64,000 bases of DNA, taken from Actinomycetota bacterium. GTDB lineage: Bacteria; Actinomycetota; Actinomycetes; Actinomycetales; Microbacteriaceae. Under the pieces are notes generated by a model, which saw only the letters and a list, made by a program, of their open reading frames with translations, made no database searches and was not told the origin of the DNA. How positions within the stretch are numbered: the stretch's first letter is position 1; every line of letters starts with the position of its first letter. The DNA lies in the NCBI GenBank assembly GCA_030840335.1, contig JAUZFR010000077.1, forward strand, positions 1 to 64,000. Direction: 5' to 3'. This document shows, in pieces, positions 16,894 through 26,420 of this stretch. Both the position numbers and the translations under genes were made by a program.

Positions 16894-18467
16894 ACTCAGT
16901 TCCCACCATCCTGCGGAGCATGGTGCTCTGGGTGCCCGACTGGCCGATCGTCGCCGGGGTGCGCATGGCGAAGCTGCCGGCGGATGCCCCGCTCGCCCTC
17001 ATCGAGAAGGGTCTCGTTTTCGCCTGCTCGGCTGCCGCTCGCGCCGAGGGCGTCAAGCGCGGGCTCCGGGTGCGTGAAGCGCAGGCACGATGCCCGGAGC
17101 TGATCGTGAAGCCGTATGAGCAACAGCTCGACCAGAGGGCGTTCGAGACGATCGTGACCGCCATCGAAGAACTGGTGCCGGGTGTGGCGCTCGTGCGGCC
17201 GGGTATTTGCGCGATGAAGGTGCGCGGGCCTGCCCGCTACTACGGCGGGGAGAAGCCGGCGGGGCTCGCCCTCGTTGGATTGCTCGACCAGCTGGGTATT
17301 CCCGGGGCACGAATTGGCATCGCCGACGGACCGTTCACGGCCGAGCAGGCCGCACGCACCGCGACGGCGGCAAAGCGGGTGCGCATCGTCCCGGAAGGGG
17401 CATCCGCACAGTTCCTCGGGCCGCTTCCCATCCGGCTGATCGAGATCCCCGCGCTCGTCGTGCTGCTCAAGCGGCTCGGAATCCTGACCCTCGCCGACTT
17501 CGCGGCGCTGCCCGCAGACGATGTGCTCGGTCGGTTCGGCGAAGAGGGCGCCCACCTGCACGCTCTCGCCGGAGGGCTCGACAGCAGGCCGATCACTCCG
17601 CGAGTCCCGCCAGAAGAACTCGATGTCTCCATCGCGTTCGAACCCCCGCTCGACAGGGTCGACCAGGTGACGTTCGGCGTGCGTGCCTCCGCAGACGATT
17701 TCATCCAGGCCCTCGTCGGGCATCGGCTCGTGTGCACGAGTCTTCGCGTCGAAATCGACACGGAACTCGGCGACTACTCCGAGCGCAGCTGGTTGCACCC
17801 CAGGTCTTTTACCGCTGCGGATGTGGTCGACAGGGTTCGCTGGCAACTGCAGGGCAGCGGTGAGGTCGATACCGGCCTGCGTTCGGCCGTGACCGTCGTG
17901 CGAATCGTGCCCGAAGCCGTTGACGCGATCGGCAACCACGAGGTGGGGCTGTTCGGCGCCGGTCCCGACGAGCGAATCCACTCAGGGCTCTCCCGCGTGC
18001 AGAGCATGCTCGGTCACGCGGGTGTACTGACCCCGGTCGTGAGCGGCGGGCGAACGCTCGCCGACCGGCAGACCACGGTGCCGTGGGGCGATCGTGCGCT
18101 GCTTGTGCGGCAGCCGTCGCAGCCGTGGCCAGGGCAACTCCCCCAGCCAGCGCCGGCAACGGTCTTTCCCACGCCACATCCCGTGCACGTCTTCGGCCCG
18201 AAGGGCGAAGCAGTCGAGGTGAGCGAGCGCGGGGTGTTGTCGGCACCGCCCGCGCAGTTCTCGCCCGTGGCATCCGGCCGCAATCTTCGACGAATCACGG
18301 CGTGGGCCGGGCCGTGGCCCGTCTCGGAGCGATGGTGGGATGCCGATGCTGCTCGGCGTGCAAATCGGTTCCAGGTCGTGGATGCCGACGGGGTGGCCTG
18401 GCTTTTGGTGCTGGAGAGCATCGGTGCGGCCGGTGCCGAGTGGTCCGCAGAAGCGAGATACGACTGA
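16890..18467 (+). CDS. imuB: ImuB, Y-family polymerase-like protein (probably catalytically inactive)
   Basis: LWVPDWPIVAG..ARAEGVKRGLRVREAQARCPEL..YYGGE..; overlaps imuA' and precedes dnaE2. Confidence 0.9.
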   Translation: MNSVPTILRSMVLWVPDWPIVAGVRMAKLPADAPLALIEKGLVFACSAAARAEGVKRGLRVREAQARCPELIVKPYEQQLDQRAFETIVTAIEELVPGVALVRPGICAMKVRGPARYYGGEKPAGLALVGLLDQLGIPGARIGIADGPFTAEQAARTATAAKRVRIVPEGASAQFLGPLPIRLIEIPALVVLLKRLGILTLADFAALPADDVLGRFGEEGAHLHALAGGLDSRPITPRVPPEELDVSIAFEPPLDRVDQVTFGVRASADDFIQALVGHRLVCTSLRVEIDTELGDYSERSWLHPRSFTAADVVDRVRWQLQGSGEVDTGLRSAVTVVRIVPEAVDAIGNHEVGLFGAGPDERIHSGLSRVQSMLGHAGVLTPVVSGGRTLADRQTTVPWGDRALLVRQPSQPWPGQLPQPAPATVFPTPHPVHVFGPKGEAVEVSERGVLSAPPAQFSPVASGRNLRRITAWAGPWPVSERWWDADAARRANRFQVVDADGVAWLLVLESIGAAGAEWSAEARYD

Positions 18468-18473
18468 TGATCG

Positions 18474-21400
18474 GTGACCCGGATGGGCTATAGCAACCCG
18501 CCGATCTCCTGGTCGGAGTTCGAGCGAGCACTTTCGACGGGCCGACGCCCCGGTGCGCCACCAGTCGGGGCAGATGGCGGAGACAGTCCGGCGTGGTCGA
18601 ACAAGCGCATGCCGTACGTTCCGCAGCAGATCGAGGATGCCGCTGCCGGAGCCGTCCCCTATGCCGAGCTGCACGCCCACTCCAACTTCAGCTTTCTCGA
18701 TGGGGCAAGCTCGCCCGAGGCACTGCTCGAGGAGTCGAAGCGCCTCGGCCTGCACGCTCTTGCGCTCACCGATCACGACGGCTTCTACGGAATCGTTCGC
18801 CTGGCCGAAGCTGCGGAGAGCCTCGGAGTCAAAACGGTGTTCGGTGCCGAACTCTCCCTCGGACTGACCAAGCCGCAAAACGGTTCGGCCGATCCGGAGG
18901 GCAGTCATCTCGTGGTGCTCGCGCGCGGCGAGGAGGGCTATCACCGGCTTGCCGGTGCACTGACGTCTGCCCAGCTCGCCGGTGAAGAGAAGGGTCGTCC
19001 GCTCTACAACCTCGGTGAGCTCTCCGAGAGATCTGGCGGTAACTTCACGGTGCTGACGGGATGCCGAAAGGGCCGGGTGCGGCAGGCGCTGGCCACATCG
19101 ACGAGTCCTTCGACAAGCTCAGGGGGTTTTTCGGGGAGCGTGGCGGCAACGCGCGAGGTCGACCGGCTCGTCGACCTGTTCGGCCACGACAACGTGCTGG
19201 TCGAACTCTTCGACCAGGGTGACCCGCTTGCCAGCACCCACAACGACGCCCTGGCCGAGATCGCGGCCCGACGCCGCCTGCCGGTGGTTGCGACGGGAAA
19301 CGTGCACTACGCAACACCCGACCAGCACCACCTCGCCACGGCGCTGGCCGCGGTGCGCGCCCGCAGGAGTCTCGACGAGCTGGATGGCTGGCTCCCGGCA
19401 TCCTCGGGGGCGCATTTGCGCAGCGGCGCAGAGATGGCGGCACGTTTCGCCCGCTACCCCGGTGCGGTTGACCTCACCGTGGCGATCGCGGATGCCCACG
19501 CCTTCGAACTGCGCAAGGCTCGGCCCGGTCTCCCCAGGCAGGAGGTCCCGGAGGGATATACGCCGATGACCTGGCTGCGCAAGCTCGTCTGGGACGGGGC
19601 TGCCGAGCGCTATCCCAATCTCGACGAAGATGGCAGGGCGCGCATCGAACGTGAACTCGGAGTGATCGAGGCCAAAGACTTTCCCGGCTACTTTTTGATC
19701 GTCTACGACATCGTGCGGTTTGCCCGGGAGCACGGCATCCTCTGTCAGGGTCGCGGTTCTGCAGCCAATTCCGCGGTCGTCTATCTGCTCAAGGTCACGG
19801 CCGTCGACCCGATCCGCTATGACCTGCCCTTCGAACGATTCCTGTCGAGCATGCGCGATGAGGAGCCGGATATCGATGTCGACTTCGATTCGGATCGTCG
19901 AGAGGAGGTCATCCAGTACGTCTACGAGAAGTACGGCAGGCACAATGCGGCACAGGTCGCGAACGTGATCAGCTATCGCCCGAAGAACGCGGTACGCGAC
20001 ATGGCCAAGGCGCTCGGTCACAGCCCCGGCCAGCAGGATGCCTGGTCGAAGCAGGTCGAGCACTGGGGTGCGCTGACCGAGAGCCAGGACCATGACATTC
20101 CCGATGCGGTCGTCGACCTGGCGCACGAGGTGCTCAAGTTTCCGAGGCACATGGGCATCCACTCCGGCGGAATGGTTCTCACGGATCGCCCGGTCGGCGA
20201 AGTATGCCCGATCGAGCATGGACGAATGGATGGCCGCACGGTACTGCAGTGGGACAAAGACGACTGTGCATGGATGGGGCTGGTCAAGTTCGACCTGCTG
20301 GGTCTCGGCATGCTCGCCGCCCTTCAGTACACCTTCGACATGGTGCGGGATCATCTCGGCGAGGAATGGGATCTCAACAGCATTCCCAAAGAGGAGGCAG
20401 GCGTCTACGACATGTTGTGCCGCGCTGATTCGGTCGGGGTGTTCCAGGTGGAGTCCCGCGCGCAGATGGGACTGCTCCCCCGGCTCCAGCCGCGCCGGTT
20501 GTACGACCTTGTGGTCGAGATCGCGATGGTGCGACCCGGACCGATCCAGGGTGGCGCCGTACATCCGTTCGTTCGGCGCAAACTCGGCCAGGAACCGGTG
20601 ACCTACCTTCATCCGAAGCTCGAGGAGCCGCTGAAGCGCACGCTCGGCATACCGATTTTCCAGGAGCAGCTCATGCAGGTGGCCGTCGCTGTCGGGGGTT
20701 GCAGCGCCGAGGACGCCGACCTGTTGCGTCGCGCCATGGGATCGAAACGCGGGATCGAACGCATCGAGTCCCTGCGCGAGAAGCTCTACGCGGGAATGAA
20801 GAGCAACGGCATCGAAGGCGAGATCGCCGATGAGATCTACGGCAAGATCCAGGCTTTTGCCAACTTCGGTTTCGCCGAGAGCCACAGCCAGAGTTTCGCG
20901 CTGCTCGTCTATGCGAGTGCATGGATGCGCCTGCACTATCCCGGTGCCTTCCTTGCCGCGCTGCTGCGTGCCCAGCCCATGGGGTTTTATTCGCCGCAGA
21001 CTCTCGTCGCGGATGCCCGGCGGCATGGGGTGCAGGTGTTGCGCCCCGACATCCAGCTGTCGGGAGTCGGTGCCGGACTTGAACCGAGTGCGGATCGAGT
21101 TGGTAGCGCGGATCGAGCCTGTCGAGATCTCCCCGCCCCGGATTCCTGCCTCGACCCCAATCAGCCCGCCGTACCCGAGTTCGATCGCAGCATTCCGTTC
21201 GACTCCGATGACCATCGCCGCGATGGCCACTTCGTGGTGAGGCTCGGTCTCGACGAGGTTGGCGGAATCAGCACGGCGATGGCAACCAGGATCGTCGAGG
21301 AACGTGAGCGCGCGGGTGCCTTCTCCGACATGAACGACCTGGTGCGGCGCGTCGGTCTCACCACCCCGCAACTCGAGCTGCTCGCCGCGGCCGGAGCCTT

Positions 21401-21935
21401 CGACTGCTTCGGCCTTACTCGCCGGGAAGCGATGTGGAATGCCGGCAACGCGGCCCAGGATCGCGCGGAGTTTCTCGCCGGAACGGTGGTCGCCGTACAG
21501 CCGCCGCTGTTCTCGATGCCATCAGAGGTCGACGAACTCATCTCGGATCTCTGGGCAACGGGCATGTCGACAGACAATCATCCAGTTCGCCACCTGCGTG
21601 AGCAGCTCGATTCGCGCGGTGTGCTTTCTGCGGCGGCGCTCCGGCAGGCCGAGTCCGGGCGACGCGTCGAGGTGGGCGGTATCGTCACCCACCGGCAGAG
21701 ACCCGCGACAGCCAGCGGCATCACTTTCGTGAACCTCGAAGACGAGACCGGGCTGGTCAACGTCATCTGCGGGGTCGGTGTCTGGAATCGCTACAGGCGA
21801 GTGACTCGGGATGCGACGGCGATGATCGTGCGCGGCATCCTCGAGCGGTCACCCGAAGGCGTTACCAATCTGCTTGCAGACAAATTCGAGGTACTGAGCA
21901 TGACGCCGCAGACCAAATCGCGCGACTTCCGCTAG
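18474..21935 (+). CDS. dnaE2: Error-prone DNA polymerase DnaE2
   Basis: PHP motif YAELHAHSNFSFLDGASSPEALLEESKRLGLHALALTDHDGFYG; DEEPDIDVDFDSDRREEVIQYVYEKYGR; MVRPGPIQGGAVHPF. Confidence 0.96.
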   Translation: MTRMGYSNPPISWSEFERALSTGRRPGAPPVGADGGDSPAWSNKRMPYVPQQIEDAAAGAVPYAELHAHSNFSFLDGASSPEALLEESKRLGLHALALTDHDGFYGIVRLAEAAESLGVKTVFGAELSLGLTKPQNGSADPEGSHLVVLARGEEGYHRLAGALTSAQLAGEEKGRPLYNLGELSERSGGNFTVLTGCRKGRVRQALATSTSPSTSSGGFSGSVAATREVDRLVDLFGHDNVLVELFDQGDPLASTHNDALAEIAARRRLPVVATGNVHYATPDQHHLATALAAVRARRSLDELDGWLPASSGAHLRSGAEMAARFARYPGAVDLTVAIADAHAFELRKARPGLPRQEVPEGYTPMTWLRKLVWDGAAERYPNLDEDGRARIERELGVIEAKDFPGYFLIVYDIVRFAREHGILCQGRGSAANSAVVYLLKVTAVDPIRYDLPFERFLSSMRDEEPDIDVDFDSDRREEVIQYVYEKYGRHNAAQVANVISYRPKNAVRDMAKALGHSPGQQDAWSKQVEHWGALTESQDHDIPDAVVDLAHEVLKFPRHMGIHSGGMVLTDRPVGEVCPIEHGRMDGRTVLQWDKDDCAWMGLVKFDLLGLGMLAALQYTFDMVRDHLGEEWDLNSIPKEEAGVYDMLCRADSVGVFQVESRAQMGLLPRLQPRRLYDLVVEIAMVRPGPIQGGAVHPFVRRKLGQEPVTYLHPKLEEPLKRTLGIPIFQEQLMQVAVAVGGCSAEDADLLRRAMGSKRGIERIESLREKLYAGMKSNGIEGEIADEIYGKIQAFANFGFAESHSQSFALLVYASAWMRLHYPGAFLAALLRAQPMGFYSPQTLVADARRHGVQVLRPDIQLSGVGAGLEPSADRVGSADRACRDLPAPDSCLDPNQPAVPEFDRSIPFDSDDHRRDGHFVVRLGLDEVGGISTAMATRIVEERERAGAFSDMNDLVRRVGLTTPQLELLAAAGAFDCFGLTRREAMWNAGNAAQDRAEFLAGTVVAVQPPLFSMPSEVDELISDLWATGMSTDNHPVRHLREQLDSRGVLSAAALRQAESGRRVEVGGIVTHRQRPATASGITFVNLEDETGLVNVICGVGVWNRYRRVTRDATAMIVRGILERSPEGVTNLLADKFEVLSMTPQTKSRDFR

Positions 21936-23158
21936 GCACGCTCCGCCTGCGCGAGCAGAACGCAGGTGCTCAACCCGTCGATGGCCGCCGTCAGGTCGTC
22001 AAGGCTCGGGAAGCTGGGTGCGATCCGAATGGTCGAATCGTGCGGATCGTCGCCGTAGGGATACGGCGCGCCCGCACCGGTGACCGCGATGCCCGCTTCC
22101 TTTGCCAGCGCGATGGCACGCGTGGCGCACCCTTCGCCCGCCTCGAGAGTAATGAAATAGCCACCCTTCGGTACTGACCACTCTGCGACTCCGGACAGTC
22201 GGCGCGCGAGAATCTCCAGCACCGCGTCGAATTTGGGAGCGAGCAGCGCCCGCTGATTGCGCATGTGCGCCCGCACACCGTCCGCGCTCTTCAGGAACCG
22301 AACGTGACGCAACTGGTTGATCTTGTCGGGGCCGATCGACCGTACGGATGCGCGCAGCTTCACCCACGCGATGTTGGCGGGGGAAGCGCCAACGAACCCG
22401 ACGCCACCACCCGCGAGGGTGATCTTCGACGTGGACGCGAACACGAAGGGGCGGTCGGGGTTGCCGGCGGCGGCCGCGAGACCGAGCACGTCGATCACGG
22501 GCGCTTCGTCGTCGGTGAGGTGGTGAACGGCATAGGCGTTGTCCCAGAACAGGCGGAAGTCGTCTGCTGCCGGCATCGACACGAGCGCCCGCACCTCGTC
22601 TTCGGTGTAGCTGTAGCCGGTGGGGTTCGAGTAGGTCGGCACGTTCCACATGCCGCGGATACCGGGGTCATTGGCGAGATGCGCTGCGATGGCCTCAAGA
22701 TCGAGAGCACCGTTCACGGGTGGAACGGGGATCATCCGGATGCCGAGTGCCTCGCAGATCGAGAAATGGCGGTCGTATCCCGGTACCGGGCACAGGAACG
22801 CGAGGCCCGCGACATCCCGCCACGGTCCGGAACCGCCCGGAACCCCGTGCAGCAGAGCGTTCACGATCGTGTCGTGCATGATCGGGAGGCTCGTGGTGTC
22901 AAGGGCGAGCAGCTGTTCGACCGGAATGCCCAGAAGCTCGCCGAAGATCGACCGTAGCTCGACGAGCCCGTCCGCGCCTCCATAATTGCGAAGGTCGGTG
23001 TCGCTTGCATCGCGGAAATCCGTCGCACCGGGCAACGCAAGCAGCGCGGATGAGAGGTCGAGCTGGCTCGGCGACGGCTTGCCACGGGTCAGGTCAAGCG
23101 AGAGCTGTCGGTCGCGGAGTTCGTCGTGAGCTTTCCTGAGGTCGTCGATCGTAGTCAC
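21932..23158 (-). CDS. Aminotransferase class I/II (aspartate aminotransferase Ic-like)
   Basis: LSLDLTRGKPSPSQLDLS..WNVPTYSNPTGYSYTEDEVRAL..FVFASTSKITLAGGGVGFVG. Confidence 0.9.
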   Translation of the reverse strand: MTTIDDLRKAHDELRDRQLSLDLTRGKPSPSQLDLSSALLALPGATDFRDASDTDLRNYGGADGLVELRSIFGELLGIPVEQLLALDTTSLPIMHDTIVNALLHGVPGGSGPWRDVAGLAFLCPVPGYDRHFSICEALGIRMIPVPPVNGALDLEAIAAHLANDPGIRGMWNVPTYSNPTGYSYTEDEVRALVSMPAADDFRLFWDNAYAVHHLTDDEAPVIDVLGLAAAAGNPDRPFVFASTSKITLAGGGVGFVGASPANIAWVKLRASVRSIGPDKINQLRHVRFLKSADGVRAHMRNQRALLAPKFDAVLEILARRLSGVAEWSVPKGGYFITLEAGEGCATRAIALAKEAGIAVTGAGAPYPYGDDPHDSTIRIAPSFPSLDDLTAAIDGLSTCVLLAQAERA

Positions 23159-23167
23159 GCCTTAACG

Positions 23168-24949
23168 CTACTGCCCGGCGTGCATTCGCTTGCGCAGGTA
23201 ATCGATGCGTGCCTGAAGCTGCGTTACCGTCGCCTGGGCAACCGCAGGGCCACCGCACACTCGCCGCAGTTCGGCATGGATGAGGCCGTGCGGCTCGTTG
23301 CCGAGCTTCGCGCGCATGCCTACGAGGCTGTTGAGCAGCGAACGCTGCTCTTTCAGGGTGCGGTACATCGGTTTGTTCTCGGGCTGGGCTTCGGCCGGCC
23401 TGCCGGAAGCTCGCCTGGACTGGCGAGCCTGCCGCTGCTTCAGCAGATCTCGAACCTGGTCGGGCTCGAGGATGCCGGGGATGCCCAGGAAGTCAAGCTC
23501 TTCATCGCTGCCGGTCTCGGCCGCAAAACCGAACTCCGAGCCCTCATACAAAACCCGATCAAAGTTTGCATCGGACTCGAGCGCCTGCCAGGTGAATTCG
23601 TCCTGCAGCGCCTCGGATGCCTTCTCGGACCGGTTGGCTTCATCGAGCAGTTCATCATCGAGTGTGTCGTCGTCGGGACGCTCCCGGTCGAGCGCATGGT
23701 CGCGCTCGAGTTCGAGCAGCGCGGCGAGCGACATCAGCGATGGCACGCTGGGGACGAAGATCGATGCGGTCTCTCCACGTCTGCGTGCGCGCACGAACCT
23801 GCCGATGGCTTGTGCAAAGTAGAGCGGGGTCGCGGCCGATGTCGCGTACACGCCGACAGCGAGCCGCGGCACGTCGACGCCCTCTGACACCATTCGCACC
23901 GCGACCATCCACCTGCTGTCACTCGTCGAGAACTTCTCGATGCGGTCGCTGGCTTCCTTCTCGTCGGAGAGCACGATCGTCGGGGCCTCGCCGGTGAGCT
24001 CGTGCAGCACTTTCGCGTAGGCGCGCGCGGCAAAGTGGTCGGTGGCGATGACGAGCCCGCCGGCATCCGGGATCGAGTGCCGAACCTCGGTCAGCCTGCG
24101 ATCAGCTGCGCGCAGGACCGCGGGAATCCATTCGCCCTCCGGCGCGAGGGCCGTACGCCAGGCCTGTGCGGTGACGTCTTTCGTGTCGTCCTCGCCGAGT
24201 CGCGCCTCGAACTCTTCACCCATCTTCGTGCGCCAGCGCATCTTGCCCGCATAGGCGAGAAACAGCACTGGGCGAACGACGCCGTCGGCAAGGGCGCGAC
24301 CGTACCCGTAGTTGTAGTCGGTCTGGGACAACCGGATGCCGTGCTCGTCGCGAAGGTACGTGACAAACGGGATGGCGGCGGTGTCGGACCGGAAGGGTGT
24401 GCCGGTGAGCGAAAGCCGCCGCGTCGCGGGCTCAAACGCCTCGCGGATCGCGTCTCCCCAGCTGAGAGCATCGCCACCGTGGTGAACCTCATCGAGAATG
24501 ACCAGAGTTCGGCCCGATTCGGTCAGCTGGCGGTGCAGGGCGGCGCGCGTCGCGACCTGCGCGTAGGTGACCACGACGCCGTTGAACCGTCGACCGCCGA
24601 AGCCGTGGCTGTTCTTGAACTCGGGATTGAGCCGGATGCCCGCGCGGTGCGCGGCGTCTGCCCACTGACGCTTGAGGTGCTCCGTTGGTGCGACGACTGT
24701 AATGCGATCGACCACGCGCCGAGCCAGCAACTCGGCTGCCAGCCGCAGAGCGAAGGTGGTCTTGCCAGCACCCGGAGTCGCGGCCGCGAGGAAGTCGCGA
24801 GGCTCCGTCTCGAAGTAGCGATCCAGCGCTTCGGCCTGCCAGGCGCGAAGCTTGTCTGCTGTTCCGCGCGCGGCACGCTCGGGGTACGACGGCGAAAGAT
24901 GCTCGGCGGCAAAGGTGCCGACCGGGCGTTCTTCAGAAGGAGTCGTCAC
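23168..24949 (-). CDS. DEAD/DEAH box (SF2) helicase
   Basis: RAWQAEALDRYF..AATPGAGKTTFAL..LVILDEVHHGGDA..VSEGVDVPRLAVGVYATSA..IGRFVRARR. Likely GTG start at 24949. Confidence 0.9.
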   Translation of the reverse strand: MTTPSEERPVGTFAAEHLSPSYPERAARGTADKLRAWQAEALDRYFETEPRDFLAAATPGAGKTTFALRLAAELLARRVVDRITVVAPTEHLKRQWADAAHRAGIRLNPEFKNSHGFGGRRFNGVVVTYAQVATRAALHRQLTESGRTLVILDEVHHGGDALSWGDAIREAFEPATRRLSLTGTPFRSDTAAIPFVTYLRDEHGIRLSQTDYNYGYGRALADGVVRPVLFLAYAGKMRWRTKMGEEFEARLGEDDTKDVTAQAWRTALAPEGEWIPAVLRAADRRLTEVRHSIPDAGGLVIATDHFAARAYAKVLHELTGEAPTIVLSDEKEASDRIEKFSTSDSRWMVAVRMVSEGVDVPRLAVGVYATSAATPLYFAQAIGRFVRARRRGETASIFVPSVPSLMSLAALLELERDHALDRERPDDDTLDDELLDEANRSEKASEALQDEFTWQALESDANFDRVLYEGSEFGFAAETGSDEELDFLGIPGILEPDQVRDLLKQRQARQSRRASGRPAEAQPENKPMYRTLKEQRSLLNSLVGMRAKLGNEPHGLIHAELRRVCGGPAVAQATVTQLQARIDYLRKRMHAGQ

Positions 24950-25007
24950 TTGATGAAACTTTACCGGGTGGGTCTGACGTGCCCGTTCGACTGTGGACAA
25001 CCGGCAG

Positions 25008-25100
25008 CTACATGATCGTGCGGAGGAGAAGCACGATGGCCACGGCGGTTGCGCTGAGAATCGCCGCAATGAGTGCAATTGCCCGTACCCGCAAGCTCAT
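25008..25100 (-). CDS. Candidate 30-aa single-TM microprotein (MSLRVRAIALIAAILSATAVAIVLLLRTIM)
   Basis: Not in the ORF track. ATG at 25100 preceded by GGGGGTAAGAA (RBS-like); TAG at 25008-25010; lies between dinB and helicase on the same strand. Confidence 0.5.
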   Translation of the reverse strand: MSLRVRAIALIAAILSATAVAIVLLLRTIM

Positions 25101-25122
25101 TTCTTACCCCCTGGCCCACACT

Positions 25123-26388
25123 CTATTGGCTGGATGGCTCCGATGGCGGCTTCTTCACCAGCGCGGCAGGTCGCACGAGGCCGCGACCGAAACGCTCGGC
25201 GACGGCGTCCATGGCCTGTTCCGCCTCTCGCCAACCCTCGTTTTCTTCCCAAAGGCCGAGTGCGGCGTCTGCGGAGGGCACCAGTTGTTCCATGCGCACC
25301 CCCACCAGCCGGATGCGCGATTCGGGCTTGTCGACGGCCCGATAGATCTCGGCGACCTCCTCGTAGATGCGGCGCCCGAGATCGGTGTGCTCGGTCAGCG
25401 TGCGGGAACGGGTGATCGTGGTGAAATCACCGAAGCGCAGCTTCAGCACGACCGTTCGGCCGACCAGGTCTGCGCGCCGAAGTCGCACCGCCACCTGGTC
25501 GCTCATTCGCAACAGCTCGCGCCGGATGGTCGCGGGATCGGTGACGTCGTGTTCGAACGTCACCTCGTGTCCAACGCTCTTCTCCTCGCGTGACGTCGTC
25601 ACTGATCGTGCGTCCCTCGCCCAGGCGAGTGCGAACAGTTTTTCGCCCGCGGCCTCGCCGAGCATCTTCGTGAGGGTCGGCAGCGGCGTGTTTGCGACGT
25701 CGCCAACCGTTCGAAGACCTAGTCGAGTGAGGGATTCGGCGGTCTTCGCACCCACACCCCACAACGCGGAGATCGGCAGCGGATGAAGGAAGTCGAGCGT
25801 GTCGGCAAGCGGAACGACGAGAAGACCGTCGGGCTTGGCCAGCCCGGACGCGAGCTTCGCGATGAACTTGGTCGCCGCGACCCCGATCGAACAGTTCAGC
25901 CCGGTTTCCGCGAGAACCCGCCGACGAAGTGCTGTGCCGATCTCCCACGGTGTGCCGAGCAGCCGTCTCGACCCCGTGACGTCCAGGAAGGCCTCATCGA
26001 TGCTGAGGGGCTCGACGAGCGGCGTCACGTCGTTGCAGATGGCCATCACCGCGCGGGAGAAGTGCTGATATCGCTCGAAGTGCGGCTCGAGCACGATCGC
26101 ATTCGGGCATCGCCGTAGTGCGATCGACATCGGCATGGCCGAGTTGACGCCATATTTACGAGCCTCGTAGGTTGCCGCGGTCACGACCGATCGCGCTCCG
26201 CGACCGCCGACGATAACAGGCAGGCCGCGCAGGTCGGGTCGCTCGAGAAGTTCGACGGACGCGAAGAACGCATCCATATCGAGGTGCATGATGTTCGCGG
26301 CATCATCGATGACGGGCTCAGCGGAAACCTGTCGCCCACGCCCATCCTGCTTGCTCACAGAGCAAGTCTCGCAGCAACCGCCGACCAT
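25123..26388 (-). CDS. dinB: DNA polymerase IV
   Basis: IMHLDMDAFFASVELLERPDLRGLPVIVGG; PLSIDEAFLDVTGSRRLLG. Confidence 0.95.
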   Translation of the reverse strand: MVGGCCETCSVSKQDGRGRQVSAEPVIDDAANIMHLDMDAFFASVELLERPDLRGLPVIVGGRGARSVVTAATYEARKYGVNSAMPMSIALRRCPNAIVLEPHFERYQHFSRAVMAICNDVTPLVEPLSIDEAFLDVTGSRRLLGTPWEIGTALRRRVLAETGLNCSIGVAATKFIAKLASGLAKPDGLLVVPLADTLDFLHPLPISALWGVGAKTAESLTRLGLRTVGDVANTPLPTLTKMLGEAAGEKLFALAWARDARSVTTSREEKSVGHEVTFEHDVTDPATIRRELLRMSDQVAVRLRRADLVGRTVVLKLRFGDFTTITRSRTLTEHTDLGRRIYEEVAEIYRAVDKPESRIRLVGVRMEQLVPSADAALGLWEENEGWREAEQAMDAVAERFGRGLVRPAALVKKPPSEPSSQ

Positions 26389-26420
26389 CCCCCCGGCTGG
26401 CCGAGTGGCAGGATGGAATC

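Noticed and set aside
19119-21371. 750-aa minus-strand ORF opposite dnaE2
   Set aside because: Antisense of a well-supported DnaE2; a codon-bias mirror ORF typical of high-GC DNA, with no recognisable domain.
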